A stretch of 64,000 nucleotides of DNA from Sphingobium lignivorans (lineage in GTDB: Bacteria; Pseudomonadota; Alphaproteobacteria; Sphingomonadales; Sphingomonadaceae), in the NCBI RefSeq assembly GCF_014203955.1, contig NZ_JACHKA010000001.1, positions 3,808,501 through 3,872,500 on the forward strand, read 5' to 3'. Made by a program: the position numbers and the translations under genes. This document shows positions 42,289 through 52,064 of the stretch, piece after piece. Below the pieces are notes generated by a model, which ran no database searches, was not told the origin of the DNA, and saw only the letters and a list, made by a program, of their open reading frames with translations. Positions within the stretch are counted from its first letter, which is position 1; each line of letters opens with the position of its first letter.

Positions 42289-43757
42289 CTTTTCCGTTCC
42301 TTTTCCATGGCGGCGCGACTGACCATAGCGATGTCCTGCGCGCGCAGATAGTCGGGGCTGGCCTGCTGGATGCCACCCATGGCGATCTCCGCATGGCGCA
42401 GCGCCAGCGCATTCTGCCCGGACATGGAATAGCGCTCCGCCGTGGCAAGGGCGGCCCGTGCCGTGTCCCCCTTGCGCTGATAGACATTGCCGAGCGCATA
42501 CCAGCCGAACGGATTGTCATTGTCCCGTGAGAGCGCATTGCGCAGCACCCGCTCGGCTTCCTCCAGATGCGCATCGTCGTCCGTCGCGACCAGCGCATGG
42601 CCAAGCAGCGTGGCGATCAGCGGCTGTCCGCCGGTCCGCTCGACCGCTTCGCGCAGCGGGGCAATGGCGTCCGCAGGCTTGCCCGATTCGAGCAGGATCT
42701 GCCCCCGCAGTTCCAGAAAATAGGGATCGTGCGGCGCCGATGCGAGCAAGGCATCGATCTCCCGCAGTGCCTGATCGGTATAGGCGCCCTTGTGATAGGC
42801 ATAAGCCCGCGCATAATGAGCGGGGATCGACTGATCCGAGAGCGGATAGAGCTGCAAGGTGCGCGGCGGATCGTTCACGAAGCCGGTGAGCTTCGCCTTC
42901 ACCCTTTGGAAGCGGGCCTCCAGCGCCGGATCGGTCTTAACGTCCCAGGCGGGATCATGCTGGTAGAGGTTGGTCAGCACGGCGACGCGCTCGCTGGAGA
43001 GCGGGTGCGTACGCACATAGCTGTCCTGCGGCACATAGAGTCGGTATTCGAGATTCTGCAGCTTCTTGAAGAACTCAATGCTGCCCTTGCCGCTGATCCC
43101 CGCTTGATGGAGATAGCGCGCGCCGGCGGCATCCGCGCTGGATTCCTGTGCGCGGCTGAACGACAGGAAGCGCCCCATGGCTGCCTGCTGGCCGGCCGCC
43201 ATGATGCCCATGCCCGCCTCGCCGCCCCCGGCGGCGAGCGCCGCCGCGCCGAGCAGCAGGGTCACCAGCTGGATGCCCGTCGCTTCCTTGATGCCTTCCA
43301 TCGAGCGTATGATGTGCCCGCCCTCGATATGGCCAAGCTCATGGGCAATGACGCCCTGAACCTCATTGAGATTGTCGGCGGCGCCGAGCAGCCCGCTGTG
43401 GATCCATACGATCTGCCCGCCCGCAACGAACGCGTTGATGCTGGGATCATTGATGAGGATGATCTGCGCATTGCGCTCGTCGAGCCCGGCTGCGCGCACC
43501 AGAGGCGCCGATGCATCCCGCATCAGCGCCTCGGTCTCGGCATCCCGCAGGATCATCTGCGCCAGCGCCGGCCGCGCGCTCACCAGACCGAGCAGCGCGG
43601 CGAACATCAGGAAGCGCGCGAGCAGCCGGATGCCGCCCGGCCTCCGGCGCCGGCCTGACAGCGTGTCGGAAGATGGGCATCGCGCGCTTACCATCCGGCG
43701 CCCTATGCCGGGGCCAGCCTGAACACCCGCTGACAGGCGCGCCATCATCCCGGCCAT
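42285..43757 (-). CDS. M48 family metallopeptidase with TPR region (BepA-like)
   Basis: About 490 residues. Start uncertain: several ATGs at 43757-43745 lie just after the rne stop, and a signal peptide (RFLMFAALLGLVSARPALAQ) is preceded by an arginine-rich stretch. Zinc motif VIAHELGHIEGGHII (HEXXH) near residue 165 with a later Glu in SRAQESSADAAG. The C-terminal half has TPR-like repeats (YALGNVYQRKGDTARAALAT). BepA-type proteins survey outer-membrane protein assembly. It lies between rne and the DsbA-like gene, probably one transcript. Confidence 0.9.
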   Translation of the reverse strand: MAGMMARLSAGVQAGPGIGRRMVSARCPSSDTLSGRRRRPGGIRLLARFLMFAALLGLVSARPALAQMILRDAETEALMRDASAPLVRAAGLDERNAQIILINDPSINAFVAGGQIVWIHSGLLGAADNLNEVQGVIAHELGHIEGGHIIRSMEGIKEATGIQLVTLLLGAAALAAGGGEAGMGIMAAGQQAAMGRFLSFSRAQESSADAAGARYLHQAGISGKGSIEFFKKLQNLEYRLYVPQDSYVRTHPLSSERVAVLTNLYQHDPAWDVKTDPALEARFQRVKAKLTGFVNDPPRTLQLYPLSDQSIPAHYARAYAYHKGAYTDQALREIDALLASAPHDPYFLELRGQILLESGKPADAIAPLREAVERTGGQPLIATLLGHALVATDDDAHLEEAERVLRNALSRDNDNPFGWYALGNVYQRKGDTARAALATAERYSMSGQNALALRHAEIAMGGIQQASPDYLRAQDIAMVSRAAMEKERKR

Positions 43758-43785
43758 TGCTAGGACCCGGAGAACCCGGCGGCCA

Positions 43786-46551
43786 TCACGCTCCGAACGT
43801 GCGCTGCCACCATCCGCGGCGGGGCGGCTCCTCCGAAGCGCCATCCTCTAGCGCCACATCGTCCTGCGCGCTCATCGCCGGCCCGGCTTCCTGGGGGGCC
43901 TCCGAGGCCGGCGCGTCGGCGGCAGGCGCCTCGGCGGTCGGTTCGGGTGCTGCCTCGGCAGGCGCCTCCGTCGCAACGCTTTCGCTCACCGCTTCGGCAG
44001 GTGCTGCCTGCGCGGCAGCCGCCTTGCTGCGCGTCCGACGCCTGGGCGCGGGCTTCTCCGCCTCCGGAGCGGCCTCTTCGACCGGCGCTTCGGTCACGGC
44101 CGGCGTCTCGGTTGCGGCAGGAACGGCCTTCTTGCGCGAGCGACGCTTGGGCTTCTCGGCCACTTCGGGCGTTTCCGCCGCTTCGACCAGCTCCGGCGAT
44201 ACCTCGACAGCGACCACCTCACCCTCGCCTTCCGGCGCGGTTTCGGCAACCTCCTCAGCAGGCGCCGCATCGGCGGCGGGTGCGGCGGCGCGGCTGCGGC
44301 GACGGCGACGCGGTGCCACGGGCTCTTCTGCTTCCGCCGGCGTCTCGACCGGCTCGGCAGCGGGTACTTCGCTCTCGGCGGCGGCTTCGGGCGCTACTGC
44401 CTCGGCGGGCTCATGCGCCTCCTCCGAAACCGTGGCATCGCTGCCCTGGTCGGCCATATTGCCACGACGGCGACGACCGCCCCGACGACCCCGGCGGCTG
44501 CGACGCGGTGCATCTTCCCCGCCTTCGGCCGTTTCGGCAGGCGAGTCGGTGACCTCGCGATCCCCTTCCTCGCCGGCATCCTCGGACGCTTCGCCCTCGG
44601 CCTCATTCTCGCCTGCGGCGCCGGGCGTGCCTTCCTCGCCATCGCGACGGCCGCGCCGGCCGCGGCGACGACGCTTGCGCTTGCCGCGTCCCTCGCCCTG
44701 GTCGCCATTGGTGGGCCGGGTCGACTCATCCGACTCCTCGGCCTCTTCTTCCTCGGCCTCTTCCTCCTCGACGAAGTCGTCCTCTTCCTCGACGTCCTCG
44801 ACGATCGGCGCGTAGCTGATCTGCATCGTCGGACGGGGGCCGCTGGCCTCCACCGACATGCGGGCGCCTTCGACCTCGCCATCCGGCAGGATCACGATGG
44901 TCACGCCATAGCGGTTCTCGATCTCACCCAGCTCGCGACGCTTGTTGTTGAGGACGTAGAAGGCCGCCTCCTGGCTCGCCCGCAGCGTGATGATGCTGCC
45001 GCGACCGCGCGCGGCTTCTTCCTCAAGCATGCGCAGCGCGGAAAGGCCGGCCGACGAGGCCGTGCGCACAAGGCCCGTGCCCTCGCAATGCGGACAGGCG
45101 CGCGTGGAGGCTTCCAGCACGCCGGTGCGCAGCCGCTGGCGGCTCATTTCCATCAGGCCGAAGCCCGAGATGCGCCCCACCTGAATGCGCGCCCGATCGT
45201 CCTTGAGCGCTTCCTTCATCGCCTTCTCGACTTTGCGGATATTGGAGTTGTGCTCCATATCGATGAAGTCGATGACGACGAGGCCGGCCATGTCGCGCAG
45301 GCGCAGCTGCCGAGCGATCTCGCGGGCCGCCTCCAGATTGGTCGCCGTCGCGGTCTGCTCGATATTGTGTTCGCGCGTCGAACGGCCCGAGTTGATGTCG
45401 ATCGACACCAGCGCCTCGGTCGGGTTGATGACCAGATAGCCGCCCGACTTCAGCTGGACGACCGGATTGTACATGGCGGCCAGCTGATCCTCGACGCCGA
45501 AGCGCTGGAACAGCGAGACGACATCGGCATATTGCTTCACCCGCCGGGCATGGCTGGGCATCAGCAGCTTCATGAAGTCCTTCGCCGCGCGATAGCCTTC
45601 CTCGCCCTCGACGATCACTTCCTCGATGTCGCGATGATAGATGTCACGGATGGCGCGCTTGATGAGATCGCTGTCGTTGTGAATCAGCGCGGGTGCCGCC
45701 GATTTCAGCGTCTTGTCGCGGATCTCGTCCCACAGGCGGGCAAGATAGTCGAAGTCGCGCCGGATCTCGGTCTTGGTGCGCGAGAGACCCGCCGTCCGCA
45801 CGATGCAGCCCATGGTCGAGGGCAGGTTCATGTCGGCGATGATGGACTTGAGGCGCTTGCGATCGGCCGAATTGCTGATCTTGCGCGAAATGCCGCCGCC
45901 ATGGCTGGTGTTGGGCATCAGCACGCAATAGCGGCCCGCGAGGCTGAGATAAGTGGTCAGCGCCGCACCCTTGTTGCCGCGCTCCTCCTTCACGACCTGG
46001 ACGAGCAGCACCTGGCGGCGCCGGATGACGTCCTGGATCTTGTAGCGGCGGCGCAGCGCCATGCGCTTGCGGCGAATCTCTTCGGCGGCCTGGCTGTCCA
46101 CCTTGCCGCCCTGCCCGCCCGACGCGGATTCGGAAGGCTCGCCATCCTCGTCCTCGTCGTCGCCCAGGTCCGGCCGCTCGACCACCTCGACGTCGCCCGA
46201 GTCGTGCGAACCGCCCTCATGCTCATCGTCTTCCTCGGCGCGAAGAGCGGCTTCCTCGGCGGCATGCGCCGCTTCCTCGGCGAGCAGCGCCTCGCGATCC
46301 TCGCGCGGGATCTGGTAGTAATCGGGATGAATTTCCGAGAAGGCGAGGAAGCCGTGGCGATTGCCCCCATAATCCACGAACGCCGCCTGGAGCGACGGCT
46401 CGACGCGAGTCACCTTGGCGAGATAGATATTACCCTTGAGCTGCTTGTGCTCGGCTGACTCGAAATCAAACTCCTCGATCCGGTTCCCCGTTACGACCGC
46501 GACCCGGGTTTCTTCCCGGTGGCGCGCATCGATCAACATACGCATTGTCAT
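43786..46551 (-). CDS. rne: Ribonuclease E/G
   Basis: 921 residues, the main mRNA-decay and rRNA-processing endonuclease. The S1 RNA-binding domain reads KGNIYLAKVTRVEPSLQAAF...YGGNRHGFLAFSEIHPDYYQ; a long acidic insert (DDEHEGG to DEDGEPSES) interrupts S1, as usual in alphaproteobacteria. Catalytic core: INPTEALVSIDINSGRS (metal Asp) and MAGLVVIDFIDMEHNSN (Asp). Zn-link: TRACPHCEGTGLVRT (CPxC). The C-terminal ~350 residues are low-complexity acidic/basic/Ala-Pro-rich (GKRKRRRRGRRGRRD), the degradosome scaffold. Very high K/R/E content there reflects disorder, not frame error. Confidence 0.97.
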   Translation of the reverse strand: MTMRMLIDARHREETRVAVVTGNRIEEFDFESAEHKQLKGNIYLAKVTRVEPSLQAAFVDYGGNRHGFLAFSEIHPDYYQIPREDREALLAEEAAHAAEEAALRAEEDDEHEGGSHDSGDVEVVERPDLGDDEDEDGEPSESASGGQGGKVDSQAAEEIRRKRMALRRRYKIQDVIRRRQVLLVQVVKEERGNKGAALTTYLSLAGRYCVLMPNTSHGGGISRKISNSADRKRLKSIIADMNLPSTMGCIVRTAGLSRTKTEIRRDFDYLARLWDEIRDKTLKSAAPALIHNDSDLIKRAIRDIYHRDIEEVIVEGEEGYRAAKDFMKLLMPSHARRVKQYADVVSLFQRFGVEDQLAAMYNPVVQLKSGGYLVINPTEALVSIDINSGRSTREHNIEQTATATNLEAAREIARQLRLRDMAGLVVIDFIDMEHNSNIRKVEKAMKEALKDDRARIQVGRISGFGLMEMSRQRLRTGVLEASTRACPHCEGTGLVRTASSAGLSALRMLEEEAARGRGSIITLRASQEAAFYVLNNKRRELGEIENRYGVTIVILPDGEVEGARMSVEASGPRPTMQISYAPIVEDVEEEDDFVEEEEAEEEEAEESDESTRPTNGDQGEGRGKRKRRRRGRRGRRDGEEGTPGAAGENEAEGEASEDAGEEGDREVTDSPAETAEGGEDAPRRSRRGRRGGRRRRGNMADQGSDATVSEEAHEPAEAVAPEAAAESEVPAAEPVETPAEAEEPVAPRRRRRSRAAAPAADAAPAEEVAETAPEGEGEVVAVEVSPELVEAAETPEVAEKPKRRSRKKAVPAATETPAVTEAPVEEAAPEAEKPAPRRRTRSKAAAAQAAPAEAVSESVATEAPAEAAPEPTAEAPAADAPASEAPQEAGPAMSAQDDVALEDGASEEPPRRGWWQRTFGA

Positions 46552-47058
46552 TCAAACTTCTCCGGCCGGCCATCGCAGCTCTCCGCAAGGGAGCAGCGCG
46601 ATCCGGCGTAATGAGGGACTGCGCGGCCCGGCGCGTCAGACAGACGCGGCGACGGCGGAGCGAATCCCGGTTCTCAACGAAAAACTCTGTGCCTTTCGGC
46701 CGTGGATCCGTTGCGCAAGCAGGCCTGACCGTAGCGCCAGGAAGCTCGGAGGGCGCCCGCAGCCCGATAATCGCTTGCGCGCTATCCGAGCCTGTCAAGC
46801 CATGCCCCATGCAACATCAACCTATCAGATCGCCTTTGAGGGCGATGATTATCCCGTATTCGGACCAGACCTTGCGGCAATCAGCCAGCCGGATCCGGAA
46901 GGCCAAAGCGCTAGCAGGGCTTTGGCCGCAGAGCAACGACGAAAAGGCCCGCAAGCATCCGTAGCGCCCGGAGAATCCCCGCCGGCGACCCGCGGAAAAG
47001 GCCACACATCAAATTCGGCTGGACGAGAGGCGACGGCACGCGGCAAAAGGGCCGGGCC
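46552..47058. other. Divergent region between rne and the amidase gene
   Basis: 507 bp with no gene I can support. The rne mRNA leader is probably long here, as RNase E usually regulates its own message through a structured 5' end. Short open frames exist in several phases but none has a ribosome site plus recognisable protein. A plus-strand frame from ATG 46801 reads like low-complexity hydrophilic peptide and is doubtful. Confidence 0.4.
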
Positions 47059-47949
47059 ATGGCCCTGCTGGCTGCCCTTTTCGCTCTCCCCTTCGTTGTG
47101 CCCGCGACCGACCTTCCCCTCCGGGAAGCGGTGAGCCGGCCCGCGACGCTGCGCATGAGCAAGCCCTCCAACCCCGCGCGGATCACCGTGCGCATCCCGG
47201 ACCCGGCGCCGAGCATTGCCCTGCCCCCGATCGCCGGGCCCAGGGACCCGCGCCGCCCGCTGGTCGTGATCGACGCGGGCCATGGCGGCCACGATCCCGG
47301 CGCGTACAACCAGAAGCTCGACCTGCGCGAGAAGGACCTCACGCTCGCGATCGCACAGGCGACACGGGACGAGCTGCTCAAGACCGGGCGAATCCGCGTC
47401 GCCCTCACGCGGGGCGACGACCGCTTCCTGGTGCTGCAGGAACGCTATGGCATCGCCCGCAAGCTGGGCGCGGACCTGTTCATCTCCATCCATGCGGACG
47501 CCGCAGAAACGCCCACCGCGCGCGGCGCCACCGTCTACACCCTGTCTGATGTCGCCTCCGACCGGGAAGCCGCTCGCCTCGCCGCGCGCGAGAACCGGGC
47601 GGACGTCATCAACGGCATCGATCTTTCGGACAAGACCTCGGCGGTGAGCTCGATCCTCATCGACCTGACGCAGCGCGAGACAATGGAAGCCTCCACGCGC
47701 TTTGCCGAACTGCTCCACCGCGAAGCGCTGCCGCATTTCCCCTTCCGCTCGCCCTATCATCGCTTCGCCTCGCTGATCGTCCTCAAGTCGCCCGATACGC
47801 CGTCGGTCCTGTTCGAGGCAGGCTATGTCAGCAATGACGAGGATGCCGCCTGGATGGCCGGCAAGGACGGGCGATTGCAGCTCGCCAAGGGCCTCGCGGC
47901 CGCGATCTCGGTGCACTTCGCCCGCGCGATGTCCACGGCGAAGCCTTGA
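47059..47949 (+). CDS. amiC: N-acetylmuramoyl-L-alanine amidase (Amidase_3)
   Basis: 296 residues with a hydrophobic export segment at the start (LLAALFALPFVVPA). Zinc amidase motifs: PLVVIDAGHGGHDPGAYNQ (His), LREKDLTLAIAQ (Glu), ADLFISIHADAAETPTARGA (His) and SVLFEAGYVSNDEDAAWM (catalytic Glu). It cleaves the amide between MurNAc and L-Ala during daughter-cell separation. The N-terminal AMIN domain is very short or absent. The rne - amidase - mrcA order is conserved in alphaproteobacteria. Confidence 0.93.
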   Translation: MALLAALFALPFVVPATDLPLREAVSRPATLRMSKPSNPARITVRIPDPAPSIALPPIAGPRDPRRPLVVIDAGHGGHDPGAYNQKLDLREKDLTLAIAQATRDELLKTGRIRVALTRGDDRFLVLQERYGIARKLGADLFISIHADAAETPTARGATVYTLSDVASDREAARLAARENRADVINGIDLSDKTSAVSSILIDLTQRETMEASTRFAELLHREALPHFPFRSPYHRFASLIVLKSPDTPSVLFEAGYVSNDEDAAWMAGKDGRLQLAKGLAAAISVHFARAMSTAKP

Positions 47950-48085
47950 CCGGCGTCATCCCAAGGGCGGATGGGCGCAGGGCTGCCCGGCCTCACCGCT
48001 CCCCCTGCCGGGGCAAAAGCGGACCAACTGCGCGCCGCCGCAAAAGCGGTTCCCTCGCACGGTGAAAATGGTCTAGGTGGCGCCC

Positions 48086-50605
48086 ATGGACGACGCAGCC
48101 AGCGAGGCGACAAAATTCCGGTTCAGGCGCCGGGAAGGCGGAGAACCGGGCTGGGCGCGAGGCCTGCTCGGGAGGATCCGTGGCCTTCACATGCGTCGCC
48201 GCTGGCGCTGGCTGACCTATGCCGCGCTGGCGCTGCTGGCCGCCCTGCTGCTGTTCTGGCTCCTCTTCGCGCGGGGCCTGCCCGACGCCAAGAGCCTGCT
48301 GGACTATGAGCCGCCGCTTCCGACCGTGGTGCGGGACATTGCCGGCGAGCCCATCTACAGCTTTGCCCGCGAGCGGCGCGTCCAGCTGCAATATTCCGAT
48401 TTCCCGCCCGTCCTCATCAACGCCTATCTCTCGGCCGAGGACAAGACCTTCTTCAGCCATCATGGCCTGGACTTCCCCGGCCTCTTCCGGGCCGCGGCGC
48501 AGGGCATCATGAGCGGCCAGACGCCGCGCGGCACTTCCACCATCACCCAGCAGGTGGCCAAGAACCTGCTGGTCGGCAATGAAGTGAGCTACAGCCGCAA
48601 GCTCAAGGAAGCGATCCTCGCCTGGCGCATGGAAAGCGTGCTGACCAAGCAGCAGATCCTCGAACTCTATCTCAACCAGATCTTCCTCGGCCGGAACGCC
48701 TATGGCGTGCAGGCGGCAGCACGGGCCTATTATGACAAGGACGTCGCCGACCTGACGCTGCCCGAAGCGGCCTACCTCGCTATCCTCCCCAAGGGCCCGG
48801 CCAACTACCGGCCCGAGGTCCACATGGAGCGAGCACTCGAACGGCGCAACTGGGTGCTGGGCGAGATGCTCAAGAACGGGTTCATCAACCGCGCGCAACA
48901 TGACGCCGCCGTCCGTGAGCCGCTCGGCACGGTGCAGCAGCGTGGCAGCGGATACAGCAATGTCGGGGGCTATTATATCGAGGAAATCCGGCGGCGGCTG
49001 ATCGCCGAGTTCGGCGAAAGCGCGGAAGACGGGCCGAACAGCGTCTATGCCGGCGGCCTGTGGGTGCGCTCGCCGATCTCGCCCTTCATGCAGGACCATG
49101 CCGCGCGCGCACTGCGCGAAGGGCTGCTGCGCTACGATTCGGGCAAGGGATGGTCCGGGCCGATCGCCAAGGTCGACGTGGACCGCTGGCAGAGCGAACT
49201 CGCCGTCTCCAATATCGATGTCGACTATGCCGACTGGACGGTCGCGGTGGTGCTGAGCAAATCCGGAACCAGCGCCGAGATCGGCCTGCGCGACGGCAGC
49301 ACCTCGACCCTGTCGCGCAGCCTCGCGATGCTGGTGGACCGGCGCACCGGCCAGCCGACCTTCGATTCGCTGAAGCCCGGCGACATCATTGCGGTGAAGC
49401 CGGAAGGCAATGGCTATGCACTGCGCAACATTCCCGGCGTCTCGGGTGGCATGATGATCGAGGACGTCCACACCGGCCGGGTCTATGCGATGCAGGGCGG
49501 CTTCGATGCGCGCCTCTCCTCCTACAACCGGGTGACGCAGGCGATGCGCCAGCCCGGATCGACCATCAAGCCCTTCGTCTATGCCTCGGCGCTCGACAAC
49601 GGCATGACGCCTGCGACCATCATCGTCGATGGGCCCTTCTGCGTCTGGCAGGGCGGCAATCTGGGGCAGAAATGCTTCCGCAACTTCTCCGGCGGCGGCG
49701 GCGGCGCACAGACGATGCGCTGGGGCATCGAGCAATCGCGCAACCTCATGACGGTCCGCACCGCATCGCAGACCGGCATGGAACGCGTCGTGCGGACCAT
49801 CAAGAACATGGGGATCGGCGACTATCAGCCCTATCTGGCCTTCGCGCTCGGCGCCGGGGAGACCACCGTCGAGAGGATGGTCAATGCCTATGCCATGCTC
49901 GCCAATCACGGCCGCCAGCTCACGCCCAAGGTCATGGATTATGTCCAGGACCGCAGCGGCAAGGTGATCTGGCCGCTCAACTGGCGCCCCTGCCAGGACT
50001 GCAACCGCGCCGACTGGGACGGCAAGCCCATGCCGCGCTTCCCGCAGGCCGGCCGTCCGGTGATGAACCCCATGACCGCCTATCAGATGGTCCACATCAC
50101 CGAGGGCGTCATCCAGCGCGGCACGGCAACCTCTCTGCGTGACCTCGATCGCCCCCTGTTCGGCAAGACCGGCACGACGAATGGCCCGACCAATGTGTGG
50201 TTCGTCGGCGGATCGCCCGACATCGTGGCCGGCGTCTATCTGGGCTACGACCAGCCGCGCAACATGGGCGGCTACGCACAGGGCGGAACGCTGGCGGCGC
50301 CGATCTGGAAAGCGGCGATGGCACCCATCCTCAAGGACATGCCGAAAACCCCCTTCGTCGCGCCAACCGGCGTGCGGATGGTGCGGATCGATCGCCGCAG
50401 CGGCCGCCGGGTCTATGGCGGCTGGCCATCCGACGACCCGCGCAGTGCCATCATCTGGGAAGCATTCAAGCCCGAAACGGAACCGCGCATCTCGATGCGC
50501 CGCGACGAACTGGCCGAGCGCGCCAAGGAAGACAGCCGCACCGGCGGAAATGCCCGGCGCGACGTGAGCCGTGACTTCGCGGGCGAGCAGGGCGGGATCT
50601 ACTGA
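48086..50605 (+). CDS. mrcA: Penicillin-binding protein 1A, bifunctional
   Basis: 839 residues; ATG 48086 follows AGGTGG, with GTG 48077 as alternative. Basic N-terminus and one membrane anchor (LTYAALALLAALLLFWLLFA). GT51 domain: YLSAEDKTFFSHHGLDFPGL (catalytic Glu), GTSTITQQVAKNLLVG and LELYLNQIFLGRNAYGVQA. Transpeptidase: RQPGSTIKPFVYASA (SxxK Ser), EQSRNLMTVRTAS (SRN) and LFGKTGTTNGPTNVWFVGG (KTG). All sites are intact. It builds peptidoglycan in the periplasm. Confidence 0.97.
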   Translation: MDDAASEATKFRFRRREGGEPGWARGLLGRIRGLHMRRRWRWLTYAALALLAALLLFWLLFARGLPDAKSLLDYEPPLPTVVRDIAGEPIYSFARERRVQLQYSDFPPVLINAYLSAEDKTFFSHHGLDFPGLFRAAAQGIMSGQTPRGTSTITQQVAKNLLVGNEVSYSRKLKEAILAWRMESVLTKQQILELYLNQIFLGRNAYGVQAAARAYYDKDVADLTLPEAAYLAILPKGPANYRPEVHMERALERRNWVLGEMLKNGFINRAQHDAAVREPLGTVQQRGSGYSNVGGYYIEEIRRRLIAEFGESAEDGPNSVYAGGLWVRSPISPFMQDHAARALREGLLRYDSGKGWSGPIAKVDVDRWQSELAVSNIDVDYADWTVAVVLSKSGTSAEIGLRDGSTSTLSRSLAMLVDRRTGQPTFDSLKPGDIIAVKPEGNGYALRNIPGVSGGMMIEDVHTGRVYAMQGGFDARLSSYNRVTQAMRQPGSTIKPFVYASALDNGMTPATIIVDGPFCVWQGGNLGQKCFRNFSGGGGGAQTMRWGIEQSRNLMTVRTASQTGMERVVRTIKNMGIGDYQPYLAFALGAGETTVERMVNAYAMLANHGRQLTPKVMDYVQDRSGKVIWPLNWRPCQDCNRADWDGKPMPRFPQAGRPVMNPMTAYQMVHITEGVIQRGTATSLRDLDRPLFGKTGTTNGPTNVWFVGGSPDIVAGVYLGYDQPRNMGGYAQGGTLAAPIWKAAMAPILKDMPKTPFVAPTGVRMVRIDRRSGRRVYGGWPSDDPRSAIIWEAFKPETEPRISMRRDELAERAKEDSRTGGNARRDVSRDFAGEQGGIY

Positions 50606-50769
50606 GCGCGGCGAGGCGGCGCGCCCCGTCTCCGGCGATCCGGCCGGGCAGGCCTGGACCAGACGCACGAGACCAGAAAGACGAGCGGCCGGACATCATC
50701 CGGCCTGAAGGGACCCTGCCCCAGCGGACCGCTGGGCGGCCCGGATGTGCTTCGCTGTCAGCGATCGCC

Positions 50770-51759
50770 TTACGCAGCGACCTTGTAGATCGTCCGGTTG
50801 CGGCCGCTGTTCTTGGCTTCGTAGAGAAGATCATCGGCCTGCCGCAGTGCGGCTTCGGGATCGTTGCGGCACAGGGCGATGCCCGCAGAGAATGTCACCT
50901 GGCCAAGCGGCTCGTCAGTATCGCGAACGCGCATGTTGCGGGAGCTGACGGCCGCGCGCGCCTTCTCGACCAGCGCGAAGGCCGTTTCCGCATCGACCTG
51001 GGGCAGGACGACGACGAACTCCTCGCCGCCGAAGCGACCAACGATATGGGGATCCATGGTCGCGGACAGCGTCTCGGCCACAACCTTGAGCACGCGATCC
51101 CCGACCGCATGGCCGAAGCGATCATTGATCGACTTGAAATGATCGATGTCGCAAAATGCCAGCGCAATCTGCGTGCCCTGCTCCGCGAAGAGGCGAAGCT
51201 GCCGGTCGATGGCGCGGCGATTGGGCAGATTGGTGAGCGCGTCGCGGGTCGCATCGTCGCGCGCGGCATCAAGGTCCTGCCGCAGGCGCTCGGTCTCGAG
51301 CCGCGTCTCGGCGAGACGCCTCTCCATCTCGGCCGTCCGCTCGAGCATGGCAGCGACGAGTCCGCCAAGATCGGACGCGCCCCCGATCATGTCGGCCCTT
51401 TGCGCGAGATCGCGGCCGAACGAACCGGCGCTGCTGATGGCTTGCGCCGTAAGATCGCTGAAGGACAGCATCTGGAGCCGCAGCCTGGCGCGATGCTCTT
51501 CCTCCGTGGCCATCGAGGATGCGGCAGCCCCATGGCCCGTTTCGCCCGGCGCAAGCTCCATGAGCCCGTCGACTTCCTTCTGTGCAAGCCGCACGCCGCC
51601 CTCGATGATGCCATCGACCGCCTTGCGGAGCCAGCCATTGGCCCCGGTCAGATAGAGATAGGCGAACGTGTAGTTGGTCGGCGTCGCATCCAGCATATGC
51701 GCATCGAGGAAGCGTATCGCCTCCTGCGCCATTTGCCGGTTTATGTTCTTTCTTTCCAT
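50770..51759 (-). CDS. GGDEF domain protein, probable diguanylate cyclase
   Basis: 329 residues, no membrane segment. The N-terminal ~165 residues are helical (DAHMLDATPTNYTFAYLYLT; coiled coil ERTAEMERRLAETRLETERL), a likely signal-input module. GGDEF domain: DALTNLPNRRAIDRQL, IALAFCDIDHFKSINDRFGH and IVGRFGGEEFVVVLPQ (GGEEF active site). The usual RxxD inhibitory site upstream of GGEEF is not present (MDPH instead), so c-di-GMP feedback is expected to be weak. Start ATG at 51759. Confidence 0.93.
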   Translation of the reverse strand: MERKNINRQMAQEAIRFLDAHMLDATPTNYTFAYLYLTGANGWLRKAVDGIIEGGVRLAQKEVDGLMELAPGETGHGAAASSMATEEEHRARLRLQMLSFSDLTAQAISSAGSFGRDLAQRADMIGGASDLGGLVAAMLERTAEMERRLAETRLETERLRQDLDAARDDATRDALTNLPNRRAIDRQLRLFAEQGTQIALAFCDIDHFKSINDRFGHAVGDRVLKVVAETLSATMDPHIVGRFGGEEFVVVLPQVDAETAFALVEKARAAVSSRNMRVRDTDEPLGQVTFSAGIALCRNDPEAALRQADDLLYEAKNSGRNRTIYKVAA

Positions 51760-52064
51760 CGATCACCCCCCACGAGCGCTGCGATGCAACGCTGGATAGT
51801 TCGCAGTTGATGAAAAGCCGGTTAAGGCCGTTCAGCCCCTGTTCTGCGCGTTCGCAATTCCTATCTTGGAAAGACGCTGCGAAGCGTGGTCCTAAGAACA
51901 GGGCGCGACTGCAGCATCCGCCTGTCGATGGGCGGATTGTCGCGGCAAAAAAGGCCTTGAAGGAGATGAATGCTTTCCATGGCAGAGCAAATTCTCGAGC
52001 GATTCACGCTCTGCTCACGATTGATGAGTCATCTCTGACGAACACACGAACAGGAACGGGCACG
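51760..52064. other. Divergent intergenic region, GGDEF gene / DUF2062 gene
   Basis: 305 bp. In-frame extension of the DUF2062 frame to 51807 exists but reads as non-coding (no membrane or charge pattern) and lacks a ribosome site. Should hold promoters for both genes; no clear boxes seen. Confidence 0.35.

Noticed and set aside
44413..46458. 681-codon plus-strand frame opposite rne
   Set aside because: Shadow of RNase E; no recognisable protein features.
47993..50668. 891-codon minus-strand frame opposite mrcA
   Set aside because: Shadow of the PBP1A frame, with no domain pattern.
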